Source: Croceicoccus pelagius
Lineage (GTDB): Bacteria; Pseudomonadota; Alphaproteobacteria; Sphingomonadales; Sphingomonadaceae
Length of the DNA stretch: 64,000 bases
Direction of reading: 5' to 3'
NCBI RefSeq assembly: GCF_001661915.1
Contig: NZ_LYWY01000032.1
Location: forward strand, 186,001 to 250,000
Of the stretch, positions 49,897-58,935 are shown piece by piece. The position numbers and the translations under genes were made by a program. The stretch's first letter is position 1. Every line of letters begins with the position of its first letter. The notes beneath the pieces were generated by a model. It saw only the letters and a program-made list of their open reading frames with translations. It was not told where the DNA came from and did no database searches.

Positions 49897-51569
49897 CGCG
49901 CGGCCTTCTGGCGGCGCGGTTCAATCTTGGAATGCGGCTCGAACTGGCGCAGCAATTTGAACTTCTGCACTTTCGTCGCGCTCATCGGCCATTCGTCGAC
50001 GAAGCGGACGTAGCGCGGGATCTTGTAGCTTGCGATCGCACCGTCGCAGTGGCCGACGATGTCTTCTGCCGAAAGTTCGGCGCCGGGCATGCACTCGATA
50101 TAGGCGCAGGCGACTTCCATCAGCCGGTCGTCGGGCACACCCACCACTTGCGCCATGCGGACGCCCGGATGTGTCATGAGAAAGCTTTCCAGTTCGACCG
50201 CGGCGACATTCTCGCCCCCGATCTTGAGCATGTCCTTGAGCCGCCCTTCATAGACCAGCCTGCCGCCCTCGACGATCTGGCCGAGGTCGCCGGTGTGCAG
50301 CCAGCCATCCTCGTCCACCGCCTCTTTCGTGGCGGCATCGTCATCGTAATATCCGGCGAAAACGGCATTGCCGCGCAGGCATATCTCGCCCGGCTGACCG
50401 GTGGGGAGCGTTTCGCCGTCGGGCCCTTCGATCCGCGCCTCCATCCCGTCGAAGAGCCGTCCGCTCGTCGTGAAAAGGTATTCGCGATCATCGTCGAGTT
50501 CGGAATAGCACGGTACGCCGGTCGCCTCGGTCAACCCGTAGGAATTGACCGGCACTGCACCGGGAAAGTCCTGCGCAAAGCGGCGCAGCAGATCGGGCGC
50601 GCCGACGACGTGATTGATGCGCAGACGCGACTGGTCGTACTCGGCAAAGCGCGGGTGGCCGACCAACGCGCCAATGATCGTCGGAAAACCGGCATAGTGG
50701 ACCGTCGGCCTTTCGCGGATCAGCATGTCCATCGCAGTATCGGCGTCGAAATGGTCCATACCCATGAAGCACGCGCCCGTCGCGCGGCAGCCCGCCAGCG
50801 GCAGGATCGTCGACATGTGGAACAGGGGCAGCGGATCCCAGACGAGATCGTTTTCGGTAAGGGCGAAGCGTTTGCCCATGCTCGCACCCGTCAGGCACAG
50901 CGAACGGTGCGCGAGCATGCAGGCCTTGGGCCGGGATGTCGTGCCCGAGGAAAAGATCATGAGGCCGATGTCGTCGGGCAGAACCTGCCCCGCGCGGCGC
51001 ATGACGTCGAGATCGCTCGCCTGTGCGGCAAGGTCGTTGAGAGCAGCCTCGTCCATCCAGTGGCCGGGCCGCTCCTCGCCGATCTCGATCACGCGCTCGA
51101 GGTCGGGAAGGTCGGCGTGTTCGATACGCCCGTCATTGCTCACCCTGTCTTCAAGGATGCCCGGGAAAGCTTCCTCCAGCATCGGGCGATAATCGCAAAA
51201 ACTGGTTGCCTGCCCGCCCACGAACAGGAAGCGCACGCGCGCCTTGGGGATGACATAACGCAAATCGTCCGACCGGTAACGCGCGTTCAGCAGGACCGCC
51301 CGCGCCCCGATCATCTGGGTGGCGAGGTATAGAACAACGTATTCGAAGCAGTTGGGCATCAGCACGCCGACATGGTCGTCCTTGCCCACGCCCAGGCCGA
51401 TCAGCGCCCGCCCGCGTTCGACGGCAAGCGCAAGAAGATCGTCCCAGCTTGCCTGCCTGCCCGAATAGATCAGCGCGCGCCGTTCGCCGAAGCGTTCGGC
51501 GGCGCAAACCAGGGTGCCTCCCACCGTGAGGTTATCGGGCGCGGCGGGAGGCATTGTTTCGTCGTTCAC
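49893..51569 (-). CDS. ATP-dependent acyl-CoA ligase (class I adenylate-forming)
   Basis: The product is 558 residues with a GTG start (an ATG lies five codons in). The AMP-binding P-loop is IFSSGTTSRPKACML. YGLTEA and HTGDLG are the next core motifs, and the C-terminal catalytic lysine lies in MSATKVQKFKL. It activates a carboxylic acid to its CoA thioester through an acyl-adenylate, as carnitine-, cinnamate- or fatty acid-CoA ligases do. The substrate is unknown. It follows the TonB receptor by 22 bp and couples to the MFS gene. Confidence 0.9.
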   Translation of the reverse strand: MNDETMPPAAPDNLTVGGTLVCAAERFGERRALIYSGRQASWDDLLALAVERGRALIGLGVGKDDHVGVLMPNCFEYVVLYLATQMIGARAVLLNARYRSDDLRYVIPKARVRFLFVGGQATSFCDYRPMLEEAFPGILEDRVSNDGRIEHADLPDLERVIEIGEERPGHWMDEAALNDLAAQASDLDVMRRAGQVLPDDIGLMIFSSGTTSRPKACMLAHRSLCLTGASMGKRFALTENDLVWDPLPLFHMSTILPLAGCRATGACFMGMDHFDADTAMDMLIRERPTVHYAGFPTIIGALVGHPRFAEYDQSRLRINHVVGAPDLLRRFAQDFPGAVPVNSYGLTEATGVPCYSELDDDREYLFTTSGRLFDGMEARIEGPDGETLPTGQPGEICLRGNAVFAGYYDDDAATKEAVDEDGWLHTGDLGQIVEGGRLVYEGRLKDMLKIGGENVAAVELESFLMTHPGVRMAQVVGVPDDRLMEVACAYIECMPGAELSAEDIVGHCDGAIASYKIPRYVRFVDEWPMSATKVQKFKLLRQFEPHSKIEPRRQKAAR

Positions 51570-51591
51570 GATAGTTCCGTCAGTTCCGTCT

Positions 51592-54078
51592 TCAGGGGAT
51601 CTGCAGCGTCAACTGCAAGGTGACCGTTCGCGGCATCGAAATAAAGCCCACCTGATCGGCCGGGACCGCCATGTTCGTGCCTGTGCCGGAACCGGTGCCG
51701 CTGCCGTCTGTCACGCCGGTGGCGACAAACTGGTTGGTAAGGTTCTTGCCGATGAGCGCGAGCTGCCAAGTATCGTCGATCGCCCCGAAACGGACACCGG
51801 CATCTAGCGAGACATATTCGTCCTGCCGCGAAAGCGGGGCACCAAAGGCCGAGGGCAGGTAGTCGGAGCTGTAGCGCGCGTTGACCGAGAGGCCGTACTT
51901 CATCGACTGGTTGAGATCGGCTTCGTACCGCGCGCCGAGCGAACCGGTCCAGTCCGGCGCATCCGAAGTGGGCTTTCCGTCAAGATCCTGGCCCGGAGTA
52001 CCGATGCTGAGCAGGTTCGGGATACAGCCAGCATCGAAGCTCTGCCCGCCGTAGCAGGGCGCGAGCGCCGTACCGTAACGCGCGTGGTTGTAGTTCGCGC
52101 TGCCGCTCAATTCGAGCCCCGGCACCGCATAGGGCGCATAGGCGAACTCGACCTCGACGCCCTTCGTCTTCGCACTGCCCGCATTGATCGAGTTGTACGC
52201 GAGCGCCGCGGAATCGAGATACGTCACCTGCAGGTCGGTGAACTTGTAGATGTACCCCGTCACGTTGAAGCGAAGCTGGCGATCCAAGAGGTCGGTCTTC
52301 AAACCGACCTCGAAACCCTTGGCCTTTTCCGGTTCGAACAGGAAGAATTCGAGCGGCGTCGTCGGCGACTGGATCGAGGAGTTGGAGAACCCGCCCGACT
52401 TGTACGCGGTCTTGTACGCGCCATAGACGGTCACGGTCTCGCTCGGCGTCCAGGTCAGCGTTGCTTCGGGCGACCAGTTGTCGAAGGTCTGCTTCGCAGT
52501 CAGCGGATCGTCCACGGCATAGCGCGAGCCGGCCAGCAGCGGGTGCGCGTAAGGCTGGACGAAGATGCTGTCCTTGGTTTCGTGGATGTACCGCGCGCCG
52601 CCGGTGATCTCGAGCGTGTCGGGAATCAGTTCGACGATCGCCTGCCCGTATGCCGAAAGCGTCTCGCCCTCGGTCGAACTGTCCTTGGCATAGGCGACAT
52701 AGCGGAAGCCGTCGGGCGCCTCGCTGTTTTCAAACCCTGCGAACAGGACGTTCTGTTCGAACCCGCGCTCCGACGTCTGGTAGTACCCGCCGAGCAGGAA
52801 GTTGAACGCCCCGTCGAAGTCGCTCAGCACGCGCAGTTCCTCGGAAAAGGCGTTGTAGTCCGAAACCTCCGTACCCCAGATGTTCAGCGCGGGCGAGGAT
52901 GCCGACTGGTAGTCGATGTCGAGCGACCACGTGTTCCGGTTCCACTGGTAGTTCGTGACCGAGGTTATGGTCAGCGCGTCGAGATCATATTCCAGCGTGC
53001 CGGTCACGCCCCACGAGGAATACTTGTTGAAGTTGTCGCCATCGGGCCGGGCAAAGCGTGTTTCGGCGGCGATGTCGGCGGGCATGTTGTTGGAATAGAG
53101 CGCGAAGTCACGCTCGCACGGGGTGCCGGGCGACAGGTGGCTCTGGCCGCCGTCGCAGGCGAAGACCGCGTAGTTCCACGTGCCCGATGTGCGGTTGTAG
53201 CCGACATTGGCCTTCAGCGTCGCGGTCAACCGGTCGGTCGCTTCCCAGTCGATCGTCCCGCGCACAAGGTACTCACGCTCTTTCGGGCCGTTGTTCGAAG
53301 GGGCGGTCGCGATGTGATCGGTCGTCGCGTTGGTCACGCCAGCCGCAGGGCGATCGGTCGTGGTGTATGTGATCGAATCGGCGCGGTTGTCGAACAGGTG
53401 CCCGAAATCCTTGGCTACCCGTGCGGCAAGGCGGAAGCCCACGCGGTCGCTGACGGGGCCGGACACGACGACCTCTTCCTTCAGCTTGCCCGCGTTGAAT
53501 TCGTACGACGTGCGCGATGAAGCCGTGAAATAATCGGTGGGATTGGCGGTCGTGATCGAGATGACGCCTGCGGTCGCGTTCTTGCCGAAGAACAGCGACT
53601 GCGGACCTTTCAGGATCTCGATCCCGCCAAGGTCGAAGAAACCTTCGTTAATGGTGCGCCCCTGGCCGTAATAGACGCCGTCGACGATGACCGCGATCGA
53701 CTGTTCGGTGCCGATCGAGAGCGAGTTCGAACCGACCCCGCGCAGGGTAAGCTGGGCGCCCGAACCGGTCGCGTTGCGCCCGATGGCAAGCTGCGGCGTG
53801 GCCGCGGCGACGCGTTCGAGGCTGGTGAGGTCGCGGTCCGCGATTTCGGCAGCGGAGATCGCGGTGACGGAAACCGGCACATCCTGCGCCGATTCCACGC
53901 GCTTGCGCGCCGTGACGATGATTTCCGAAAGGCCGCCCTTGGCCGCCGTCGATGCTTCGCTGTCTTCCCCAGCCGCATCCTGCGCATGGGCAGTGTTCGC
54001 CGCACCACAGGCACATGCGATGGCCAGTACCGAAGTGAGTGTGCGCCGACCGCGCACGAGATCTGATCCTTGCAACAT
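51592..54078 (-). CDS. TonB-dependent outer-membrane receptor (second catabolic type)
   Basis: The product is 828 residues. A Sec signal ends around NTAHAQDA. The plug includes EIIVTARKRVESAQDVPVSVTAIS, LTLRGVGSNSLSIGTEQSIAVIV, and IEILKGPQSLFFGKNATAG; the barrel ends LQLTLQIP instead of the usual terminal aromatic. The gene heads an operon with an acyl-CoA ligase and an MFS porter. It is divergent from a cytochrome P450. A similar receptor is found at 38528. Substrate uptake for the catabolic cluster is inferred. Confidence 0.93.
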   Translation of the reverse strand: MLQGSDLVRGRRTLTSVLAIACACGAANTAHAQDAAGEDSEASTAAKGGLSEIIVTARKRVESAQDVPVSVTAISAAEIADRDLTSLERVAAATPQLAIGRNATGSGAQLTLRGVGSNSLSIGTEQSIAVIVDGVYYGQGRTINEGFFDLGGIEILKGPQSLFFGKNATAGVISITTANPTDYFTASSRTSYEFNAGKLKEEVVVSGPVSDRVGFRLAARVAKDFGHLFDNRADSITYTTTDRPAAGVTNATTDHIATAPSNNGPKEREYLVRGTIDWEATDRLTATLKANVGYNRTSGTWNYAVFACDGGQSHLSPGTPCERDFALYSNNMPADIAAETRFARPDGDNFNKYSSWGVTGTLEYDLDALTITSVTNYQWNRNTWSLDIDYQSASSPALNIWGTEVSDYNAFSEELRVLSDFDGAFNFLLGGYYQTSERGFEQNVLFAGFENSEAPDGFRYVAYAKDSSTEGETLSAYGQAIVELIPDTLEITGGARYIHETKDSIFVQPYAHPLLAGSRYAVDDPLTAKQTFDNWSPEATLTWTPSETVTVYGAYKTAYKSGGFSNSSIQSPTTPLEFFLFEPEKAKGFEVGLKTDLLDRQLRFNVTGYIYKFTDLQVTYLDSAALAYNSINAGSAKTKGVEVEFAYAPYAVPGLELSGSANYNHARYGTALAPCYGGQSFDAGCIPNLLSIGTPGQDLDGKPTSDAPDWTGSLGARYEADLNQSMKYGLSVNARYSSDYLPSAFGAPLSRQDEYVSLDAGVRFGAIDDTWQLALIGKNLTNQFVATGVTDGSGTGSGTGTNMAVPADQVGFISMPRTVTLQLTLQIP

Positions 54079-54172
54079 CCGTCCTCTCCCATTGCCGGTC
54101 CCGCTTGTCTGTCTGCGGGATTTCCGGGTCGCGTCTTTGCGCAGTTCGCAAAGGCATAGAGCGAATCTATTT

Positions 54173-54188
54173 TAAGGCAAGTGCTTTT
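54173..54188. promoter_or_regulatory. Imperfect TAAGGC-AAGT-GCTTTT site (site B)
   Basis: Located in the 234-bp AT-rich gap between the divergent TonB receptor (start 54078) and P450 (start 54313) genes. The left half is perfect; the right half has two changes from GCCTTA. It could let one regulator control both transcripts. Confidence 0.45.
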
Positions 54189-54312
54189 ATTTTTGAGGCG
54201 TAATTGGCGTAAAAACCAGCAATTTACGCAAGAATATAGAATTTTCGCTTGATAGAGTAAGGCGATTGCACCACCATCGGGGCATAAAGATGACCTCGGG
54301 AAGGAACCTAGA

Positions 54313-55569
54313 ATGACCACGCACGAGGGCTCGGAACCTGCCGTCCCCAGCCTGCTCGACCCCGCAGTGCAGAGCGATCCGTTCGACGCCTACGCCATGA
54401 TGCAGGCGCAGGAGGGCATCTACCGGATGCCCGAAACCGGCTTCTTCGTGGTGACCCGTTATGACGATCTTCGCCGCGTGCTGACCGACCCGGAGACTTT
54501 CTCGAACAACGTCGACCGCGCATCGTTGCAGGGTGAGGAGAACTCTGCCGTGCTGCACGATTATCTCGACGCGCACGGCTGGCCGCACATCCAGACGTTG
54601 CAGCGCACCGATGCGCCGGTTCACTCGCGTTATCGCAAGCTGGTCGACCGCGTGTTCACGATGAGCCGCGTGCGCGAGTTGACCGGCCACATCGAGGAAG
54701 TCGCCCACACCCTGATCGACGGCTTCGCCGCCCGCGGCGAGTGCGAGTTCATTGCCGATTTCGCGGTGCTTCTGCCCGGCATCATCCTGGCCGAGCAGAT
54801 GGGCCTCGATTCAGGCGATGTCGGCACGTTCCGCCGCTGGGCCGATGCGATGCTGGCGCCTGCCTCCACGGTGATGACGGCGGACGAGCTGAAGGCCAAC
54901 GCGGATATCGAACTTGAGGCGCAACACCACCTTGCGCGCCTGTTCGAGGAACGGCGCGCAAACCCGCGCGACGATCTCGTCTCCGCGCTCGTCCACGCGC
55001 ACCGCGATACCGAGGAACCGCTGTCGATGGCGGAACTGCAATCGGTGATGAGCCAGTTGATCGGCGGCGGCTTCGAATCGACGACGACGTCGCTTGGCCA
55101 CGCGATGCTGCAACTGGTCAATCATCCCGACCAGATGCAGGCCCTTCGCGAAGACCGTTCGCGCGTGAAGAATTTCGTCGAGGAAGTGATCCGCTTCGAA
55201 AGCCCGACGCAGGGCCTGCGCCGCCGCGCGACGCGCGATGTCGAACTGGCCGGAACGCTGATCCCGAAGGATTCGGTCGTCATCGTCCGCTATGGCGCGG
55301 CCAATCGCGACGCGGCGAAATTCGAATGCCCGCACCAGTTCGACATGGCGCGCAAGAACTCGGGCACCCACCTTGCTTTCGGGGCCGGCCCGCACTTCTG
55401 CGTCGGCGCACCGCTCGCCCGCGCGGAGATCGCGACCGGCGTGCTCGCCATGCTCGACAGGCTGGACGACATCAGGCTGGCGGCGCCGCTCGAAAAGCCG
55501 ATCCACGAGCCCAACTTCCTGACGCTCCCGCTGCGCAAGCTGCCGCTGACTTTCACGGCGAAGGGCTAA
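54313..55569 (+). CDS. Cytochrome P450 monooxygenase (bacterial class I)
   Basis: The product is 418 residues, preceded by GGAAGGAA. The heme-binding loop is FGAGPHFCVGAPLAR (Cys363). The K-helix EEVIR and the I-helix oxygen-activation segment GGGFESTT are in order; the usual acid-Thr pair reads Glu-Ser-Thr. It lacks a membrane anchor and is soluble. It needs a ferredoxin and a reductase, neither of which is nearby. It is divergent from a TonB receptor operon, suggesting hydroxylation of the imported substrate. Substrates of such P450s include terpenoids, steroids and alkanes. Confidence 0.93.
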   Translation: MTTHEGSEPAVPSLLDPAVQSDPFDAYAMMQAQEGIYRMPETGFFVVTRYDDLRRVLTDPETFSNNVDRASLQGEENSAVLHDYLDAHGWPHIQTLQRTDAPVHSRYRKLVDRVFTMSRVRELTGHIEEVAHTLIDGFAARGECEFIADFAVLLPGIILAEQMGLDSGDVGTFRRWADAMLAPASTVMTADELKANADIELEAQHHLARLFEERRANPRDDLVSALVHAHRDTEEPLSMAELQSVMSQLIGGGFESTTTSLGHAMLQLVNHPDQMQALREDRSRVKNFVEEVIRFESPTQGLRRRATRDVELAGTLIPKDSVVIVRYGAANRDAAKFECPHQFDMARKNSGTHLAFGAGPHFCVGAPLARAEIATGVLAMLDRLDDIRLAAPLEKPIHEPNFLTLPLRKLPLTFTAKG

Positions 55570-55574
55570 GCGCT

Positions 55575-56354
55575 TCAGGCAGACAGCCGGCGCGTGGTCC
55601 AGGCCAGCGCGTTGGCGACCAGCATGCGGTAGTTGGCATCGCCGAACGTCGCGCCGCTGTCGCCGGGCTGGAGATAGACGACGCGGCTGTTGTCCGCCCG
55701 CTTCGCCCAGCCGAGCAGCGGGCTGCGCGCGGGTGGCGACCATGCTGCGCCCTCAATCCGGCGCACCGCGTTCTTCGCGGAGATGAACCGCGCATCCTCG
55801 ATTTCGGTTTCGAGCGTCAGGAGCGGTTCGACCTCGCCGACATATTCCATGGCGTAAAGCTCGTCCGAGAGCGCGAAACGCGAGGGCACGCCCGCAGTGA
55901 CGGGATGCTCGACAACGCCCGCCTCGTACTGCGCATCGGGCAGATAGCCGCTGTCCTGACGCGCCGTTCCGCCAAGCACGCCCTCACGATAAAGGAAGCG
56001 CCCGCCCAGCATCTGCGCATAGCCCTCCCACGATGGCCACGAGGCAATCGCGTGGTGAAGCGCCACGATACCGATCCCGCGCTGCGTCAGCCGCTCCCAC
56101 CCCGCGACGAGCGCCGCATCAGGCTCCACCGGCACGGGCCGTTCCTCGCGCGGGGCGCGGAAATCGAGCCCCCACATGTCGTGCAGGACCACCGCGTCGT
56201 AATCCTCGACCAGCCCGTTCGCGATCAGGTCGGATGCGGCAGGCTGGTCCACGATGGTCGGTTCCGCCCCGCAAGCGCGCAGCATGTCCTCGAACGCGTT
56301 GCGATCGAAGGCATGCCCCTTCACTGCCGCGAAAACCCTGATCCTGTCTGCCAC
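55575..56354 (-). CDS. ThuA-like domain protein
   Basis: The product is 259 residues. It shows the class I glutamine amidotransferase-like fold of ThuA: VFAAVKGHAFDRNAFEDML at the start, DAVVLHDMWG, and the nucleophile-elbow analogue GIGIVALHHAIASWP. Like other ThuA proteins it has His where true amidotransferases have Cys, so catalysis by the usual mechanism is unlikely. ThuA-like proteins act on sugars such as trehalose, or may be carbohydrate-modifying; the role here is open. It is convergent with the P450 gene, and the perfect operator-like palindrome lies 44 bp upstream. Confidence 0.85.
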   Translation of the reverse strand: MADRIRVFAAVKGHAFDRNAFEDMLRACGAEPTIVDQPAASDLIANGLVEDYDAVVLHDMWGLDFRAPREERPVPVEPDAALVAGWERLTQRGIGIVALHHAIASWPSWEGYAQMLGGRFLYREGVLGGTARQDSGYLPDAQYEAGVVEHPVTAGVPSRFALSDELYAMEYVGEVEPLLTLETEIEDARFISAKNAVRRIEGAAWSPPARSPLLGWAKRADNSRVVYLQPGDSGATFGDANYRMLVANALAWTTRRLSA

Positions 56355-56398
56355 ATGCCTCTCCCGTTCTTGGAGGCAGCTATAGCCTGCAAACAGGT

Positions 56399-56414
56399 TA
56401 AGGCAAGCGCCTTA
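56399..56414. promoter_or_regulatory. Perfect TAAGGC-AAGC-GCCTTA palindrome (site C)
   Basis: Both six-base halves are perfect. It stands 44 bp upstream of the ThuA-like start (56354, minus strand) and 17 bp before the DUF885 stop. It shares its halves with the palindrome at 47764-47779, which supports a common regulator. Confidence 0.55.
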
Positions 56415-56431
56415 CAAATGGCGTGGCGGCG

Positions 56432-58234
56432 TCAGGTTCCGCTTTCGCGGGCGATGAAGGCGTCGACCCGCTTCTCCAGCAGGTTCAGCGGCATCACGCC
56501 TTCGAGAAGAATATCATGAAACCGGCCGAGCACGAATCTGTCGCCAAGCTCCCGCTCTGCCTTGGCGCGCAGGTCCATCCACTTGTTCTGACCGATCTTG
56601 TAGCTGCATGCCTGGCCCGGCAACACACAGTAACGCTGCGTCTCGCCCAGCGAACGATCGTAGGTCAGGCCGATCGTGTTCTGGAAATAGTCGGTCGCCT
56701 TCGCAAGGTCCCACTTCTTGTAGTGCAAGCCGGTATCGGTCACGAGCCGTGTCGCGCGGTAGAGCCACGACTGCAGGCGACCGATCTGCTGCAGGCCGGT
56801 ATAGCCGCCCAGTTCGTTCGCCACCTGCTCTGCATAGAGTGCCCAGCCCTCGCCATAGGCGGAGATGAAGTAGCTCTTCAGCAGCAGCGGCAGGTCTTCG
56901 GCCTGCTGCATCAGGCTGCCGTGCAGGTGATGGCCCGGCACACCTTCGTGGTAGGTCAGCGCGGGCAGAAAGAACTTCGGCCAGTTCGCCGTGTTCTTGA
57001 GGTTGATCCAGTAGATGCCGGGCCGCGAACCGTCGAGCGAGGGGCGATGGTAGTAGCCTCCCGATGCGCCATCCTGGATCGCCTCAGGCACGGCGCGGAT
57101 TTCCAGCGGCTGCGTCGGCACCGTGTTGAACGCCTGCGGCAGCTTTTTCATCAGGGCCTCGGTCTGCACGTTGAGGCTTTCCAGCAGATCGGCCTTGCCC
57201 GCAGGCGTGTTGGGATAGAGCTGGTCCGGCCGATTGGTGAGTTCGGCCAGCCGCGCGCCGACCGACCCTTTGGTCAGGCCGGCGCTTTTCAAAAGCGGGT
57301 CCAGCTCGGCGTGCAGTTCGGCAACCTGCCGCAGACCGACCTGATGGATTTCCTCGGGGATCATGTCCGTCGTCGTGAAGAGCTTCAGCGCGTCGGCATA
57401 GATCTCCTCACCGCGCGGCAGGCGCCATGCGCCGTCGCCTGCGGGAGTGTCGGCCTTCAGCGCGCGCATCGCCCCGGACTGGCGGGCAAGCGCGGGATAG
57501 ACGCGGTCTTCCAGAATCTTCGCAGCACGCGTCGCCCAGTCGCCCTCGATGCCCTTTTCGGCAGTGCGGGTGGCAAGCGAGGACACCATGTCGCTGTCGG
57601 CCGGCTTGGCCGCCATCAGCGAATCGATCTGGTTCGCCGTGATCTCCAGCGACCAGACCGGCGGCAGATACCCACGCGCGCCTTGCGCCTTCTGATATTC
57701 GGTTTCCGCATCCAGTTCGCCCGCAAAGGCGTCGAGCCGGTCGAGATAGGCCTCGGCATCGTCGGTCGTTTCGACCGGATGCTGCGTGTCGAGCATGACC
57801 GGCACCGAGACATAGGCGCCGCTGCGGTGTTCGACGATGAAGGGCGTGCCCACGCTCGGCAAGTCGTATTTCGCGGCCAGAAGGCGCTTTTCCATCATGT
57901 CGATGGCAACAGCGCGCTGGGTCCGCTTGGCCTGGCTCAGGCTGCTTTCGGGAACGCGTTTCAGGCTTTCGAGCACGTTGGCCGCCTGCGCCATGCGTGC
58001 CTTCGTCCCGCCCGCGCCGTAGTTGTCGATCGCGTGGCGCGCCCAGGCAAAGCGGCCATCGTCCAACCCCGCGCTGGTCAGCGATTCGGGGCTCAATTGC
58101 TGGTCGCCCCAGTAAGCCGCGTCGAGCACGGTATCGAGCTGTGAGGCGGCATCGGCCTGCGCGAATGCAGCGCGGGGCGCGGCGGCGGCAATGGCGGCGA
58201 CAGAGCCTGTGGCGATGAACTGGCGGCGATGCAT
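56432..58234 (-). CDS. Tat-exported DUF885 family protein, predicted metallohydrolase (paralog)
   Basis: The product is 600 residues. The N-terminus MHRRQFIATGSVAAI is a twin-arginine signal ending at AAFAQ. Conserved features match the protein at 35672-37483: YHEGVPGHHLHGSL, EGWALYAEQVANELG and ATRLVTDTGLHYKKW. The overall identity is visible along the full length, so these are paralogs. It reads into the ThuA-like gene across a 77-bp gap. The substrate is unknown; a secreted peptidase or esterase is plausible. Together the paralogs flank the catabolic cluster. Confidence 0.85.
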   Translation of the reverse strand: MHRRQFIATGSVAAIAAAAPRAAFAQADAASQLDTVLDAAYWGDQQLSPESLTSAGLDDGRFAWARHAIDNYGAGGTKARMAQAANVLESLKRVPESSLSQAKRTQRAVAIDMMEKRLLAAKYDLPSVGTPFIVEHRSGAYVSVPVMLDTQHPVETTDDAEAYLDRLDAFAGELDAETEYQKAQGARGYLPPVWSLEITANQIDSLMAAKPADSDMVSSLATRTAEKGIEGDWATRAAKILEDRVYPALARQSGAMRALKADTPAGDGAWRLPRGEEIYADALKLFTTTDMIPEEIHQVGLRQVAELHAELDPLLKSAGLTKGSVGARLAELTNRPDQLYPNTPAGKADLLESLNVQTEALMKKLPQAFNTVPTQPLEIRAVPEAIQDGASGGYYHRPSLDGSRPGIYWINLKNTANWPKFFLPALTYHEGVPGHHLHGSLMQQAEDLPLLLKSYFISAYGEGWALYAEQVANELGGYTGLQQIGRLQSWLYRATRLVTDTGLHYKKWDLAKATDYFQNTIGLTYDRSLGETQRYCVLPGQACSYKIGQNKWMDLRAKAERELGDRFVLGRFHDILLEGVMPLNLLEKRVDAFIARESGT

Positions 58235-58326
58235 GAGAGGCTGTCTTCCCCGTTACTTGGTTGCAGGGGAAACCATGTGCCAGCAAGGACGGGCGCGCTC
58301 AAGCAAAAGCGCGCCGCCTGTGCACC

Positions 58327-58830
58327 TCATGCCATCCGGTAGTAATCCGCCACCCTGTCGAGCGCGAGGCCGAGCACCAGCTTGCCGCTGCGCGCGGGCC
58401 ATGACAGCGCCTTTTCCGCATCGGGCAAACTCTCGCCCGCACAAGCCACCCGCCACAGGATGTCGGACAGGCCCGGCCCTGCCTGGGCCGTCGCCTCGTC
58501 GAAGCGGCGCTTGGCGGCAAGCTGGCGTTCGGAGGGCGTAAGATCCGCATCGCGCTTGCCGCCGTCGACGCGCACCGGGTTCCAGCTCATCGTGATCGAG
58601 GGCGCCAGCTGTGCACGTTCCCAGTCGGCGCGTAGGCGTTCCCCCGCATTGTACTGGCGTTCGGACAAGTGCCCGCGCGCGTAGAGCCAGCTGAGCGGGC
58701 TTTCGCGCAAGTTGACGGTGACGCTGCGCCCGCGTTTCGGCGCGCCGCCCTTGTACTTGGCCGACGTACGGCGCGGGCCTTCGCTGGTCAGTTCGCGGGT
58801 GACGTAGTGGGCACTGTCGGGCTGGCTCAT
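58327..58830 (-). CDS. DUF6456 domain protein
   Basis: The product is 167 residues from the ATG at 58830 with GGGAGAG upstream; the frame is open to 59442 without support. The pattern NLRESPLSWLYARGHLSERQYNAG and AGPGLSDILWRVACAGESLPDAEKALSWPARSGKLVLGLALDRVADYY is the DUF6456 family, seen near replication or cell-cycle genes in alphaproteobacteria. The basic N-terminal part (about 20-40) suggests nucleic-acid binding. Function unknown. It is divergent from an XRE regulator. Confidence 0.8.
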   Translation of the reverse strand: MSQPDSAHYVTRELTSEGPRRTSAKYKGGAPKRGRSVTVNLRESPLSWLYARGHLSERQYNAGERLRADWERAQLAPSITMSWNPVRVDGGKRDADLTPSERQLAAKRRFDEATAQAGPGLSDILWRVACAGESLPDAEKALSWPARSGKLVLGLALDRVADYYRMA

Positions 58831-58935
58831 CCGGTGACTCTCCCTTCTGGACAAGATGCGCCGCCCTCTTGCGCCTCGGTTCATTCTGTAGGAAAATAAC
58901 ACCAGATAGGTTATTTGCTTTCGGAGCCTGCCCCG

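Noticed and set aside
48560-49924. Alternative frame within the MFS gene
   Set aside because: It is Arg/Ala-rich and lacks membrane segments, while the other frame gives a typical 12-helix porter with a coupled ATGA start.
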